A stretch of 8,559 nt of DNA. Origin: JANQTF01 sp036835375 (GTDB lineage Bacteria; Bacteroidota; Bacteroidia; J057). Made by a program: the position numbers and the translations under genes. Location of the stretch: NCBI GenBank assembly GCA_036835375.1, contig DAITMB010000171.1, forward strand, positions 1 to 8,559, in the 5' to 3' direction. Shown piece after piece: positions 1 to 6,692 of this stretch. Each line of letters starts with the position of its first letter. The first letter of the stretch is position 1. The notes under the pieces were generated by a model that saw only the letters and a list, made by a program, of their open reading frames with translations, searched no databases and was not told the DNA's origin.

Positions 1-690
1 TCGGGCGGGTACTTCGGTTTTTTGTTTGGCATGATTCAAATGGGCCTCTTTGCCTTTGGCAATTTTGTGTTGGGAATCGACTTGATGTACACCTTGTGGC
101 TGTTGCCCGCTGCAGGCCTCTTGGTGGGTTGGGCGACGAATGTATTGGCCTTGCGTATGATCTTTTTACCGCAAGTGCCGAAGCGATTCTTCTTTTTTTT
201 CACTTTTCAAGGCTTGTTTTTGAGGAGACAGCGAGAAGTAGCCAGCGAATACTCCCGCATAGTGGCGTCTCGGATTTTGACAGCTCCTCAGATCTTAGAT
301 GAATTGATCTCCGGACCTGCGTCGGAGCGACTTTTCTCCCTTGTTCGCCTTCATCTCAAGCGAGGAATCGACGCCAGCGCAGGCCTGGTCAAGCCTTTGT
401 TTCAATTGACTCGGGGCACTCATCGCTATATCGCAGTCAAAGACAGGATCGCTCGACGGTTTGAAGAAGAACTGCCATATTCCCTACGCTATTTGTTCCC
501 CTATGCGGAAGAAGCCCTTGATGTGGAAAATTCACTTCGTCAAAAAATGCAGGAGCTCTCCGCGCCGGAATTCGTGGGGTTTTTGCGACCGGTATTTCAA
601 GAGGACGAGTGGAAGCTGATTTTGGTAGGCGCGGTCTTGGGGCTGATTGCAGGTTTGGTGCAAATGTTAGTGGTGTTTGCTCCTGTGTAA
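1..690 (+). CDS. DUF445 family membrane protein, 3' part (5' end outside window)
   Basis: The frame is open from base 1 and ends at TAA 688-690, giving 229 visible residues, so the gene starts upstream. A TTG at 22 could be read as a start, but the codons before it already encode family-like sequence (GGYFGFLFGMIQM, residues 2-14). After a hydrophobic stretch comes the typical DUF445 segment GWATNVLALRMIF, then QGLFLRRQREVA, a long soluble helical region, and near the C-terminus LRPVFQEDEWKLILVGAVLG leading into a last membrane helix. DUF445 proteins are inner-membrane proteins of unknown function. The glycine pattern GxxxGxxxGxxQM occurs twice, at residues 2-14 and 210-222. This suggests that the window begins at the end of a first DUF445 unit and contains all of a second. 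The family call is firm; no biochemical role can be given. The next gene starts 204 bp downstream. Confidence 0.9.
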   Translation, partial: SGGYFGFLFGMIQMGLFAFGNFVLGIDLMYTLWLLPAAGLLVGWATNVLALRMIFLPQVPKRFFFFFTFQGLFLRRQREVASEYSRIVASRILTAPQILDELISGPASERLFSLVRLHLKRGIDASAGLVKPLFQLTRGTHRYIAVKDRIARRFEEELPYSLRYLFPYAEEALDVENSLRQKMQELSAPEFVGFLRPVFQEDEWKLILVGAVLGLIAGLVQMLVVFAPV

Positions 691-894
691 GAAATGCAAC
701 CAATTTGTTGGATGATTTGTGCGTGAAAGAAAAAAATAATTCCAAATGTGAAGTTTTGGGCGCATTTGTTCGGAATTCTATTCCCTCTGGCGCAGCTTTT
801 GATCCGATTCCTACGTGCGATTCTTTAGCTGATTGACCTTGAATCCCGACCGTTTACCCCTCAATTTTAGCCTTTCACAAAGCTCATCTCGCTC

Positions 895-2079
895 ATGAAA
901 TTGCTTCAACCAGGTCTTTACCACGCGCTGTTGCTTCTGTTTTTTTGCTCTGTAGGAATCATTTTCGCCCAAACTCCACAACCCACTGCTTCGCTCGAAT
1001 CAATTATTAATCAGTATGTTCTGCCCTATGGGATCTCCCCTTCCAATCGGTTTAAGCTAGCTGCATACACAGAGTTGAAGGGCCGCTTCAACCACGATGC
1101 CAAGGCCGTTGTCCTGGACTTTGGACGATTGGGCTACTTGTCTTTTTACGAGCGTAGCTGCTTGCTCCGATTGCCCAATAATCGCATTTATTCTCTCAAG
1201 CGATACGAGACCGGAACCGACCAGGTCGCTGAAATGGATCGGCAACTTGACCATTTGTTTGAGCGCATCATCATGCTCAGCGATGGCAATGCATCGAAAG
1301 ACCACATCGCGTTTGTGGACAAGCATCTGTCGAAAAAGAATCTTGAGCCTTTCGAAAAAATCTTCGTGCGACACATTCTGGTTCACTATGGGACTTTCAA
1401 CCCCATGCTCCAGGAGGTCGTGTTCGAATCCGAAGTGCTGCCGACCCGATCTCACGAAAAGACTCGCCAGGAGGGCGAACTTGTTCGGCAGACCTCCACG
1501 CCCCTGCGAATGAGACTGGACGCTGCAACGCTACGGGGCTGGTATCTCAATTCAGGAGGTACAGTTTTTATTCATGAAGTTGATCGGAATGTCCGCTTCG
1601 CCACGGGAGAAGTGTATGACCACAATGTGGCCGCATTCAAGGTATTCGGACAAAAACTCTTTGTTCAGTCGGTACAATTCATTGCACAGGCCGAAGCCGA
1701 TCGACTCACTCGCCTTCAGGCCGAAGGTGCAACAATGGATCGCATGGTCACCATTGACTCTCCGATCGAAGATTCCCACGCTTTTGCCTCCAACGAAGAA
1801 AGAAATCTGGTGAGATATGAGCAAAGGTGGCGGGAAAATCATGCGATGGGCGTGCAACCCCTTTACACCCAGTTCAGTTGGATACCGATGATGCTCTCTA
1901 TGCTGCGCAACGAGCGGGTCAACATCGGAGACGCTGACGTGATCTGCTACTTTGTTCATTTAGAAGTATTTGAAAAAATCTACCAGCAACTCCTCCGGGA
2001 AGAGAAACTCAAGGTGGATTCCTACCTAAGTAAGGAAGGGCTTCCTTCTCCTGAAAAAGAATTTGTGATCGCAGAATAG
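895..2079 (+). CDS. Exported protein of unrecognised family (394 aa)
   Basis: This is a complete reading frame from ATG 895 to TAG 2077-2079. The N-terminus has a basic residue, a hydrophobic core (about residues 10-24) and a likely signal peptidase I site at FA-QT near residue 25, so the product is probably periplasmic or outside the inner membrane. No lipobox and no further membrane helix are visible. The mature part is mixed: a charged, apparently helical region (about 105-200), a short beta-like segment GWYLNSGGTVFIHE (215-228), a second helical region (about 255-320) and a charged C-terminus. I recognise no catalytic motif or domain and assign no function. It is flanked by DUF445 and murA with gaps of 204 and 265 bp, and a terminator-like hairpin follows it, so it is probably a single transcription unit. 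The start is supported by the signal peptide directly after it. No Shine-Dalgarno is present, and the 12 bases before ATG are 10/12 pyrimidine. Confidence 0.85.
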   Translation: MKLLQPGLYHALLLLFFCSVGIIFAQTPQPTASLESIINQYVLPYGISPSNRFKLAAYTELKGRFNHDAKAVVLDFGRLGYLSFYERSCLLRLPNNRIYSLKRYETGTDQVAEMDRQLDHLFERIIMLSDGNASKDHIAFVDKHLSKKNLEPFEKIFVRHILVHYGTFNPMLQEVVFESEVLPTRSHEKTRQEGELVRQTSTPLRMRLDAATLRGWYLNSGGTVFIHEVDRNVRFATGEVYDHNVAAFKVFGQKLFVQSVQFIAQAEADRLTRLQAEGATMDRMVTIDSPIEDSHAFASNEERNLVRYEQRWRENHAMGVQPLYTQFSWIPMMLSMLRNERVNIGDADVICYFVHLEVFEKIYQQLLREEKLKVDSYLSKEGLPSPEKEFVIAE

Positions 2080-2164
2080 GCGCTTTCTCCGGCTCATATT
2101 GTTAAAGCTGTCACAAGCGTAGCGATTGTCAATGACCTTTCTCCCCGACTTCTAGATCCAGCAG

Positions 2165-2203
2165 TGGACCAGCTTGCGCCTCGTGCACCAGCTGGTCCAT
2201 TTT
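2165..2203 (+). terminator. Terminator-like hairpin downstream of the exported protein gene
   Basis: Perfect 10-bp arms TGGACCAGCT (2165-2174) and AGCTGGTCCA (2190-2199) enclose a 15-nt loop, which can itself form GCGC/GTGC around CTC. Four T residues follow (2200-2203). It lies 85 nt after the stop codon at 2079 and well ahead of the murA start. This fits an intrinsic terminator for the upstream gene, although the T tract is short, so it could be another structured RNA or a protein-binding palindrome. Confidence 0.55.
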
Positions 2204-2216
2204 GCTATGAAAGGCC

Positions 2217-2235
2217 AGTAGGTGGATCATCTACT
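2217..2235. repeat. Second short hairpin in the murA upstream region
   Basis: Arms AGTAGGTG (2217-2224) and CATCTACT (2228-2235) pair over 8 positions, including one G-T wobble, around a 3-nt GAT loop. It starts 17 nt after the terminator-like hairpin and ends 40 nt before the candidate murA promoter. No T tract follows. Its role is unknown and chance is possible. The rest of 2080-2344 contains no gene I can support. Confidence 0.35.
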
Positions 2236-2275
2236 TGCGAATTGTCCTTCATTTCCTGCAAATCCTCAAGCAGCC

Positions 2276-2303
2276 TTGACCTGAATAAGTCCCCTCGTAT
2301 CTT
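2276..2303 (+). promoter_or_regulatory. Candidate murA promoter
   Basis: TTGACC (2276-2281) is followed after 16 bp by TATCTT (2298-2303), then G. Read in the Bacteroidota way, TTG at 2276-2278 is 19 bp from TATCTTG, an imperfect match to the -33 TTTG / -7 TAnnTTTG layout of the phylum's primary sigma factor. It lies 41 bp before the murA ATG and downstream of the terminator-like hairpin, which is the right place. The -7 match lacks one T, so this remains a candidate. Confidence 0.35.
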
Positions 2304-2344
2304 GCTGTCCAATTCGCAGATCACCTCACCCACCATCCTCGATC

Positions 2345-3658
2345 ATGGAATATTTTGTCGTAGAAGGCGGTCACCGCTTGCAAGGAGAGATCACGCCTCA
2401 AGGGGCCAAAAACGAAGCCTTGCAAATTCTTTGCGCGGTGCTCCTCACTCCCGAACCTGTGACCATCAGCAACATCCCGGACATTGTGGATGTCAATCGC
2501 CTAATTCAAATCTTGAAAGACCTGGGCGTGAAGGTGACGCGCGACGCCATCGATACCTACACCTTTGTTGCGGACGAGGTGGATCTGGACTTTCTCGCGT
2601 CGCGCGAATATTGGGACAAAGCCAGTAAGCTTCGTGGCTCCATTATGCTGGTAGGTCCTTTGCTCGCTCGCTTTGGCATCGCCTATATTTCTAAGCCCGG
2701 GGGAGACAAAATCGGTCGTCGCAGGCTAGACACGCACTTTTGGGGTTTTCAGCAATTGGGTGCGTCCTTCGACTACGACACCCAGGAGGGCTTGTACAAA
2801 GTGAAAGCAGCAGCGGGATTGCGAGGTACCTACATGCTGTTGGACGAAGCATCGGTCACAGGCACTGCCAATCTGGTGCTGGCTGCCGTGCTGGCCCAAG
2901 GCACCACGACGATCTATCACGCAGCCTGCGAGCCTTATCTCCAGCAGCTTTGCCACATGCTCGTGCGCATGGGTGCCAAGATCGAAGGGATTGGGTCGAA
3001 TCTACTGGTTGTGCAAGGTGTCGAATCCCTTGGCGGGACCCATCACCGCATGTTGGCAGACATGATCGAAGTCGGATCCTTCATCGGGATGGCAGCCATG
3101 ACCCAAGGCGAATTGCTCATTAAAAATGCCGATGTGGCTCATCTAGGCATTATTCCACACACTTTTCAGCGGTTGGGAATCCATTTGGAGATCATCGGGA
3201 ATGATATTCTCGTGCATCAGGATCAAGTCTGTGAGATCGATACCTTCATGGATGGCAGTATCCTCACGGTGTCGGATCATCCCTGGCCGGGATTCACGCC
3301 CGATCTTTTGAGCATTGTCCTGGTGGTAGCTACCCAGTGCAAAGGCTCCGTGCTCATTCACCAGAAGATGTTTGAGAGCCGCCTGTTTTTTGTTGATAAA
3401 TTGATTGACATGGGAGCGCAGATCATTTTGTGCGATCCTCACCGGGCGACGGTCATCGGCTTGGCCAAGCAGCAGAGCTTGCGGGCGATCTCAATGACTA
3501 GCCCTGACATCCGTGCAGGGGTGGCCCTGCTCATGGCGGCACTATCCGCCGAAGGCAAGTCCCGGATTTATAACATTGAGCAAATCGATCGTGGCTATCA
3601 AAACATTGAGCACCGGCTCAATGCCCTCGGTGCCAGCATTGAGCGCCGCAAGGAGTAA
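2345..3658 (+). CDS. murA: UDP-N-acetylglucosamine 1-carboxyvinyltransferase (MurA), Asp-type active site
   Basis: MurA transfers enolpyruvate from phosphoenolpyruvate to UDP-GlcNAc, the first committed step of peptidoglycan synthesis, in the cytoplasm. The 437-residue product is slightly longer than the usual ~420. Family residues are visible: K22-N23 in GAKNEAL, the active-site loop PGGDKIGRRRLDTH (118-131), the catalytic Asp equivalent D320 in WPGFTPD, and R416 in QIDRGYQ near the C-terminus (E. coli K22, loop C115 and R120, D305, R397 respectively). The loop position that is Cys115 in E. coli is Asp here (D121, codon GAC 2705-2707). That replacement is known from mycobacterial and chlamydial MurA and makes the enzyme insensitive to fosfomycin. 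The start fits because the MEYFVVEGG N-terminus aligns with the family. No Shine-Dalgarno is seen. The gene converges on the NFACT gene with 19 bp between stops. Confidence 0.98.
   Translation: MEYFVVEGGHRLQGEITPQGAKNEALQILCAVLLTPEPVTISNIPDIVDVNRLIQILKDLGVKVTRDAIDTYTFVADEVDLDFLASREYWDKASKLRGSIMLVGPLLARFGIAYISKPGGDKIGRRRLDTHFWGFQQLGASFDYDTQEGLYKVKAAAGLRGTYMLLDEASVTGTANLVLAAVLAQGTTTIYHAACEPYLQQLCHMLVRMGAKIEGIGSNLLVVQGVESLGGTHHRMLADMIEVGSFIGMAAMTQGELLIKNADVAHLGIIPHTFQRLGIHLEIIGNDILVHQDQVCEIDTFMDGSILTVSDHPWPGFTPDLLSIVLVVATQCKGSVLIHQKMFESRLFFVDKLIDMGAQIILCDPHRATVIGLAKQQSLRAISMTSPDIRAGVALLMAALSAEGKSRIYNIEQIDRGYQNIEHRLNALGASIERRKE
3574..3644. repeat. Overlapping inverted repeats at the murA 3' end
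   Basis: CATTGAGC occurs three times (3574-3581, 3604-3611, 3637-3644) and its complement GCTCAATG once (3616-3623). The complement can pair with the copy before it (8 bp, 4-nt loop ACCG) or with the one after it (9 bp when extended to GCTCAATGC/GCATTGAGC, 11-nt loop), so two hairpins compete. The last copy ends 11 nt before the murA stop codon. The bases encode the conserved NIE..NIE..RLNALGASIE tail, so part of the repetition follows from the protein sequence. Confidence 0.5.
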
Positions 3659-3677
3659 GCTCAGGTCTCTCGGAGGA

Positions 3678-5273
3678 TTAAACCCGGATCGGCTCAACCA
3701 TGATGACTTTCATTCGATCTACAGCGACCAAGCCTGGGGGATCCCCTTTGCGCTTTCGGATATACTTGCGCGGCGTGTAGATGACTGGCACCAGGGTGTC
3801 GCTCTTTCGCTTGGAGTAAAAGGCCGCCAACTGTGCCGCATATTCCAGCACACCGGGCGGGAGATCTTTGCCAGCCTTGAGGCGAATCACCACGTGGGAG
3901 CCTGTGACGTCCTTGGCGTGCAGCCACAGATCATTTTTCGCAGCGAAGTGAAAGCTCAGTTCGTCGTTGTTCCGGGCGTTTTTCCCCACAAGAATGTCGT
4001 AGCCTTCCCGCTGAAATACGCGAAAAGGAAGCTGTCGCCCCACTGACTCTTGTTCCTCTTGCCGATGTTGCTTCATGAGGGGTTTGATATCCTGGAAGGC
4101 ATCGCCTTGCCAGCCCGTGGGTGCCAATTGGAGTGAGGCGGGTGTAGGCAAAGCATCAAATGCCTCCAGATCCGCCATTCCTGCTAAAATGGCTTCTTCA
4201 AGCTCCTCTACTTGTTGCCGAAGATGGGCCACCTTGTGCTTACGGTTTTTGCTCTTGTGATAGTAGCGGGTCGCATTTTCTTGAGGCGATAACTTAGGAT
4301 CAATGCTGATCTCCACTTCGCCTCCGAGGTAGAGGTCCGGGAGGATCACTTGCTCAGTACCTGGGATGACTTCATGCAGATAGGCCATGAGGAGGTGGCC
4401 CAGTTCTTCCGGATTGCGGAGTGCCTCCATCTGCGCGAGGCTTTCGAGATACGAATTCAGGAGCCCCTGCTTTTTGAGCAAAGGTTTTTTGATGGCTTGA
4501 TCAAGGGTCTTGTACTGGCTGAGATAGGACTCCAGCTGGAAGTGGGTGCGCAAAAACATTTGCAAGCCAGCTACCACACCGTCGATGCGTAGAGCCTTTT
4601 TTTCTGGTTCTACCGGAATCAGGGAGTAACGCACGCGATGGTCCTCCCGATAGAGATAGCTATCGTTTGCTTGGGTTTCGCGCTGAAGCTGGGCAAATGC
4701 CGCTGCGAAATGTTGGCCCTCTTCCATCAACGCCAAGCAGCGCTGCACATACCCTTTGTCATATACGACCGACACGTGTCGGAGCGCTTCTTTGACGGCT
4801 TTGGCTTCGGCGGGGATGTCTTCGCGCAAACTCGCTTCAAGCGAAGGACTTCCTGGCGCATCGACATACTCCCAATCGTTTTCGAGTTGGTGATTGAATA
4901 AGGAGCGAATTTCGCCATCGCGGCGGAGCAGGACATTGGAGCTGATGCTGTGCATTTTTATCACCAATTCCCAGCCCTCCGAGAATCTCAAGGTCAGTAC
5001 CCGATCATAAGGAAGGGCCATGGCCTCCCCCAATGTGAGCCCAATGATCTCAGGGAAGAGGTCCACGACGTTTTTTCTCGCCCGGGAAAAAACGCTCACA
5101 GGCACGAGGTAAGTTAGCGGCGTGTGGCATCCAATGCGAAGAATTTTTTCCTCGTCAAAAACCACAATTAGCTCGTTCCGATTTTGGGAAAATACCTTCT
5201 CTACAGCCCAACCCCGGTATTCTTGGTTGAGCCATTGGGCGAGGTGCTCAAGGGTATGGAAATGGAACTGCAT
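3678..5273 (-). CDS. rqcH: NFACT-family protein, Rqc2/RqcH-like ribosome quality-control factor
   Basis: The product has 531 residues from ATG 5273-5271. Family members bind the large ribosomal subunit with a stalled peptidyl-tRNA; in Bacillus RqcH recruits tRNA-Ala to add C-terminal alanine tails that mark the nascent chain for degradation. The NFACT-N region (about 1-150) contains ARKNVVDLFPEI and a D90-R91 pair in PYDRVLTLRF, matching the DR motif needed for tailing. A helical, partly coiled-coil middle includes SIDPKLSPQENATRYYHK (323-340). NFACT-R follows with ILVGKNARNNDELS (427-440) and DLWLHAKDVTGSH (448-460). A basic tail YIRKRKGDPPG (504-514) precedes the end. The frame stays open to an ATG at 5417, but that adds 48 residues unlike the family and would swallow the promoter region, so 5273 is preferred. 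Rqc2 function is inferred from family; alanine tailing in this organism is not shown. The gene is divergent from the DUF3089 gene and convergent with murA. Confidence 0.92.
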   Translation of the reverse strand: MQFHFHTLEHLAQWLNQEYRGWAVEKVFSQNRNELIVVFDEEKILRIGCHTPLTYLVPVSVFSRARKNVVDLFPEIIGLTLGEAMALPYDRVLTLRFSEGWELVIKMHSISSNVLLRRDGEIRSLFNHQLENDWEYVDAPGSPSLEASLREDIPAEAKAVKEALRHVSVVYDKGYVQRCLALMEEGQHFAAAFAQLQRETQANDSYLYREDHRVRYSLIPVEPEKKALRIDGVVAGLQMFLRTHFQLESYLSQYKTLDQAIKKPLLKKQGLLNSYLESLAQMEALRNPEELGHLLMAYLHEVIPGTEQVILPDLYLGGEVEISIDPKLSPQENATRYYHKSKNRKHKVAHLRQQVEELEEAILAGMADLEAFDALPTPASLQLAPTGWQGDAFQDIKPLMKQHRQEEQESVGRQLPFRVFQREGYDILVGKNARNNDELSFHFAAKNDLWLHAKDVTGSHVVIRLKAGKDLPPGVLEYAAQLAAFYSKRKSDTLVPVIYTPRKYIRKRKGDPPGLVAVDRMKVIMVEPIRV

Positions 5274-5291
5274 GTGGAAAATAATGAAGCC

Positions 5292-5299
5292 CAAAGGTA
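5292..5299 (-). promoter_or_regulatory. Candidate -7 element of the NFACT gene
   Basis: On the minus strand these bases read TACCTTTG, a perfect match to the Bacteroidota -7 consensus TAnnTTTG. It lies 18 nt upstream of the ATG at 5273, which would give a very short leader and supports that start over the longer reading frame. No clear -33 TTTG is present at the usual 19-21 bp spacing. Confidence 0.4.
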
Positions 5300-5360
5300 T
5301 AAAAAAGCAGCTTGCGCAGGTCTGTGAACACAAAGTCTGGCGCTTGGGGGGAGGAAATAA

Positions 5361-5386
5361 GAAAATATGATATCCTTCATATTTTC
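5361..5386. promoter_or_regulatory. 26-bp inverted repeat centred in the divergent promoter region
   Basis: Perfect 10-bp arms GAAAATATGA (5361-5370) and TCATATTTTC (5377-5386) flank the 6-bp spacer TATCCT. The midpoint (5373.5) coincides with the centre of the 199-bp gap between the divergent starts at 5273 and 5473, with 87 bp on one side and 86 bp on the other. The position and perfect symmetry fit a shared operator for a dimeric regulator. A weak AT-rich hairpin or chance in AT-rich DNA is the alternative. No regulator gene is in the window. Confidence 0.45.
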
Positions 5387-5472
5387 CCAAGAATTCTCTG
5401 GCTTTGTCGTTATGCATTAGTCAACTTTCCCCTTTCAATGAATTCACCCTGACACAGCCTTATTTCCTTTCC

Positions 5473-6522
5473 ATGAGTGTGTTACAAATAGCGCGAGGGT
5501 ACTTCTCCATTCAGGGGCACATTGTACCTGTTCTTTGTTTTCTCTGCTTGGTTTCCTGTAGCAAGATTCAACCACCAGACCGACCCTTTTCGGTCGAGGC
5601 CATTCCTCCTTCGCCAAATTATGCGCTGGCAGATTCTTGGTCATGCCTTCCTACCAAAGACGACCCTGCGGACCTTTCTCCGCCAGATGTCGAGCCAGAG
5701 AATCAAGCGACAGCGGAGACCGACGTATTTTTTATTCATCCTACGACTTTCATGGAGTCCAATTCCTGGAATGGCGACCTCGCTGATCAATCACTCAATC
5801 AGGCCACCGATGACCGTGCAATTCTCCACCAAGCGAGTATATTTAACCGAGCCGGGCGGGTGTATGCGCCGCGGTATCGCCAAATGGTGTACGGCGGATT
5901 TTTGACAGAAGACCAAGCCTCGAAGGGTCAAGCGTTGGCATTGGCATACGAAGATGTCAAGGCTGCCTTTGAACATTATCTCCGCACCTGGAACAACGGA
6001 CGGCCTTTTATCATCGCAGGTCACAGCCAAGGGGCTTTCCATGCCATCCACCTGCTGAAAGATTACATCGACGACAAGCCGCTCCGAACACAATTGGTAG
6101 CTGCGTACGTACCGGGTTGGCCACTCAAAGCGGGGACATACGCAACCCTGCCGCCATGTAACTCCCCAACTCAGACGGGTTGTGTGACGAGCTGGTGTAG
6201 CTGGCGTGAAGGCGTGGAGCCGCCGACGCTCAACACTTTCTATGCCGATGCCATTGTGACCAATCCCCTGAATTGGCGAAGTGATGGCACGCCTGCGGCT
6301 GATTCTATGCACATGGGGTTTTTGGATGGGAAGTATCAGAAAATTCGAAAGTCGGCGCTACACGCTCGGCAATACGGTGGCGTGCTCTGGGTGAGTAACC
6401 CAATTCCTGTGGTGCCCATCAAGAATTTCCATGTGGGGGATTTCAACTTGTTCTGGATGGATGTGCGACATAACGCTGAGGAGCGGGTGAAAGCGTATCT
6501 CCAGCGACAGCTTCAAGACTGA
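5473..6522 (+). CDS. DUF3089 domain alpha/beta-hydrolase lipoprotein
   Basis: From ATG 5473 the product has 349 residues. The N-terminus is a lipoprotein signal: hydrophobic residues about 17-25 and lipobox LVSC with Cys29, so the mature protein should be lipid-anchored in the envelope. The DUF3089 domain covers about 83-345: DVFFIHPTTF (84-93), NRAGRVYAPRYRQ (125-137), the nucleophile elbow AGHSQGAFHA (182-191) with Ser185, a cysteine-rich stretch around C229, C237 and C242, VTNPLNW (262-268), and the C-terminal HVGDFNLFWMDVR (320-332) where H320 is the likely catalytic His. DUF3089 proteins are predicted serine hydrolases; the substrate is unknown. An in-frame TTG at 5404 would place extra residues before the signal peptide, so 5473 is preferred. 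The 12 bases before ATG are 11/12 pyrimidine, with no Shine-Dalgarno. It is divergent from the NFACT gene. Confidence 0.92.
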   Translation: MSVLQIARGYFSIQGHIVPVLCFLCLVSCSKIQPPDRPFSVEAIPPSPNYALADSWSCLPTKDDPADLSPPDVEPENQATAETDVFFIHPTTFMESNSWNGDLADQSLNQATDDRAILHQASIFNRAGRVYAPRYRQMVYGGFLTEDQASKGQALALAYEDVKAAFEHYLRTWNNGRPFIIAGHSQGAFHAIHLLKDYIDDKPLRTQLVAAYVPGWPLKAGTYATLPPCNSPTQTGCVTSWCSWREGVEPPTLNTFYADAIVTNPLNWRSDGTPAADSMHMGFLDGKYQKIRKSALHARQYGGVLWVSNPIPVVPIKNFHVGDFNLFWMDVRHNAEERVKAYLQRQLQD

Positions 6523-6692
6523 ATCGAGATCGGCAAGAGCACAAGACAGGGCGTTCCGAGCGTGATTTTTTTCGAGGCTGTCTTCAAATTCAAGAGGACT
6601 TGAGTATCATTGACAGTGTCTTGCCAGTCTCATCACCCCCAAAGCCTCACGAAGAGCTGGCTATTCTATTCATCTTTTGACAACTTCCTCTT
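6523..6692. other. Intergenic stretch with a loose inverted repeat and a T tract
   Basis: No gene is supported here. AAGACAG (6543-6549) and CTGTCTT (6578-6584) are perfect 7-bp complements with a 28-nt loop. Inside the loop a weak stem GCGTT/AGCGT (6551-6555 with 6559-6563, two G-T pairs) precedes seven T residues (6566-6572). This could serve as a weak terminator for the DUF3089 gene, but the stem is short. No convincing promoter for the next gene is visible. Confidence 0.3.

Noticed and set aside
22..30. TTG at 22 as the true start of the DUF445 gene
   Set aside because: Upstream codons to the window edge are open and encode part of a conserved glycine motif, so the gene extends beyond the window.
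193..200. T8 run inside the DUF445 gene as a slippage or frameshift site
   Set aside because: The frame reads straight through with family-like sequence on both sides (Phe run then QGLFLRRQRE), so no shift is needed.
772..784. GGAAT/ATTCC inverted repeat in the gap 691-894 as a terminator
   Set aside because: Only 5 bp with a 3-nt loop and no T tract after it.
2164..2628. 154-codon plus-strand reading frame overlapping the murA start
   Set aside because: It runs out of frame through conserved murA codons, begins in the terminator-like hairpin, and its product is a low-complexity Arg/Ser-rich sequence.
5274..5417. 48-codon N-terminal extension of the NFACT gene to an ATG at 5417
   Set aside because: The added residues are Cys/Phe/Pro-rich and unlike the family, would run across the palindrome and the TACCTTTG element, and would nearly abut the divergent DUF3089 start.
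5404..5472. TTG at 5404 as start of the DUF3089 gene
   Set aside because: It would put 23 residues ahead of the lipoprotein signal peptide; ATG 5473 gives a normal signal length.
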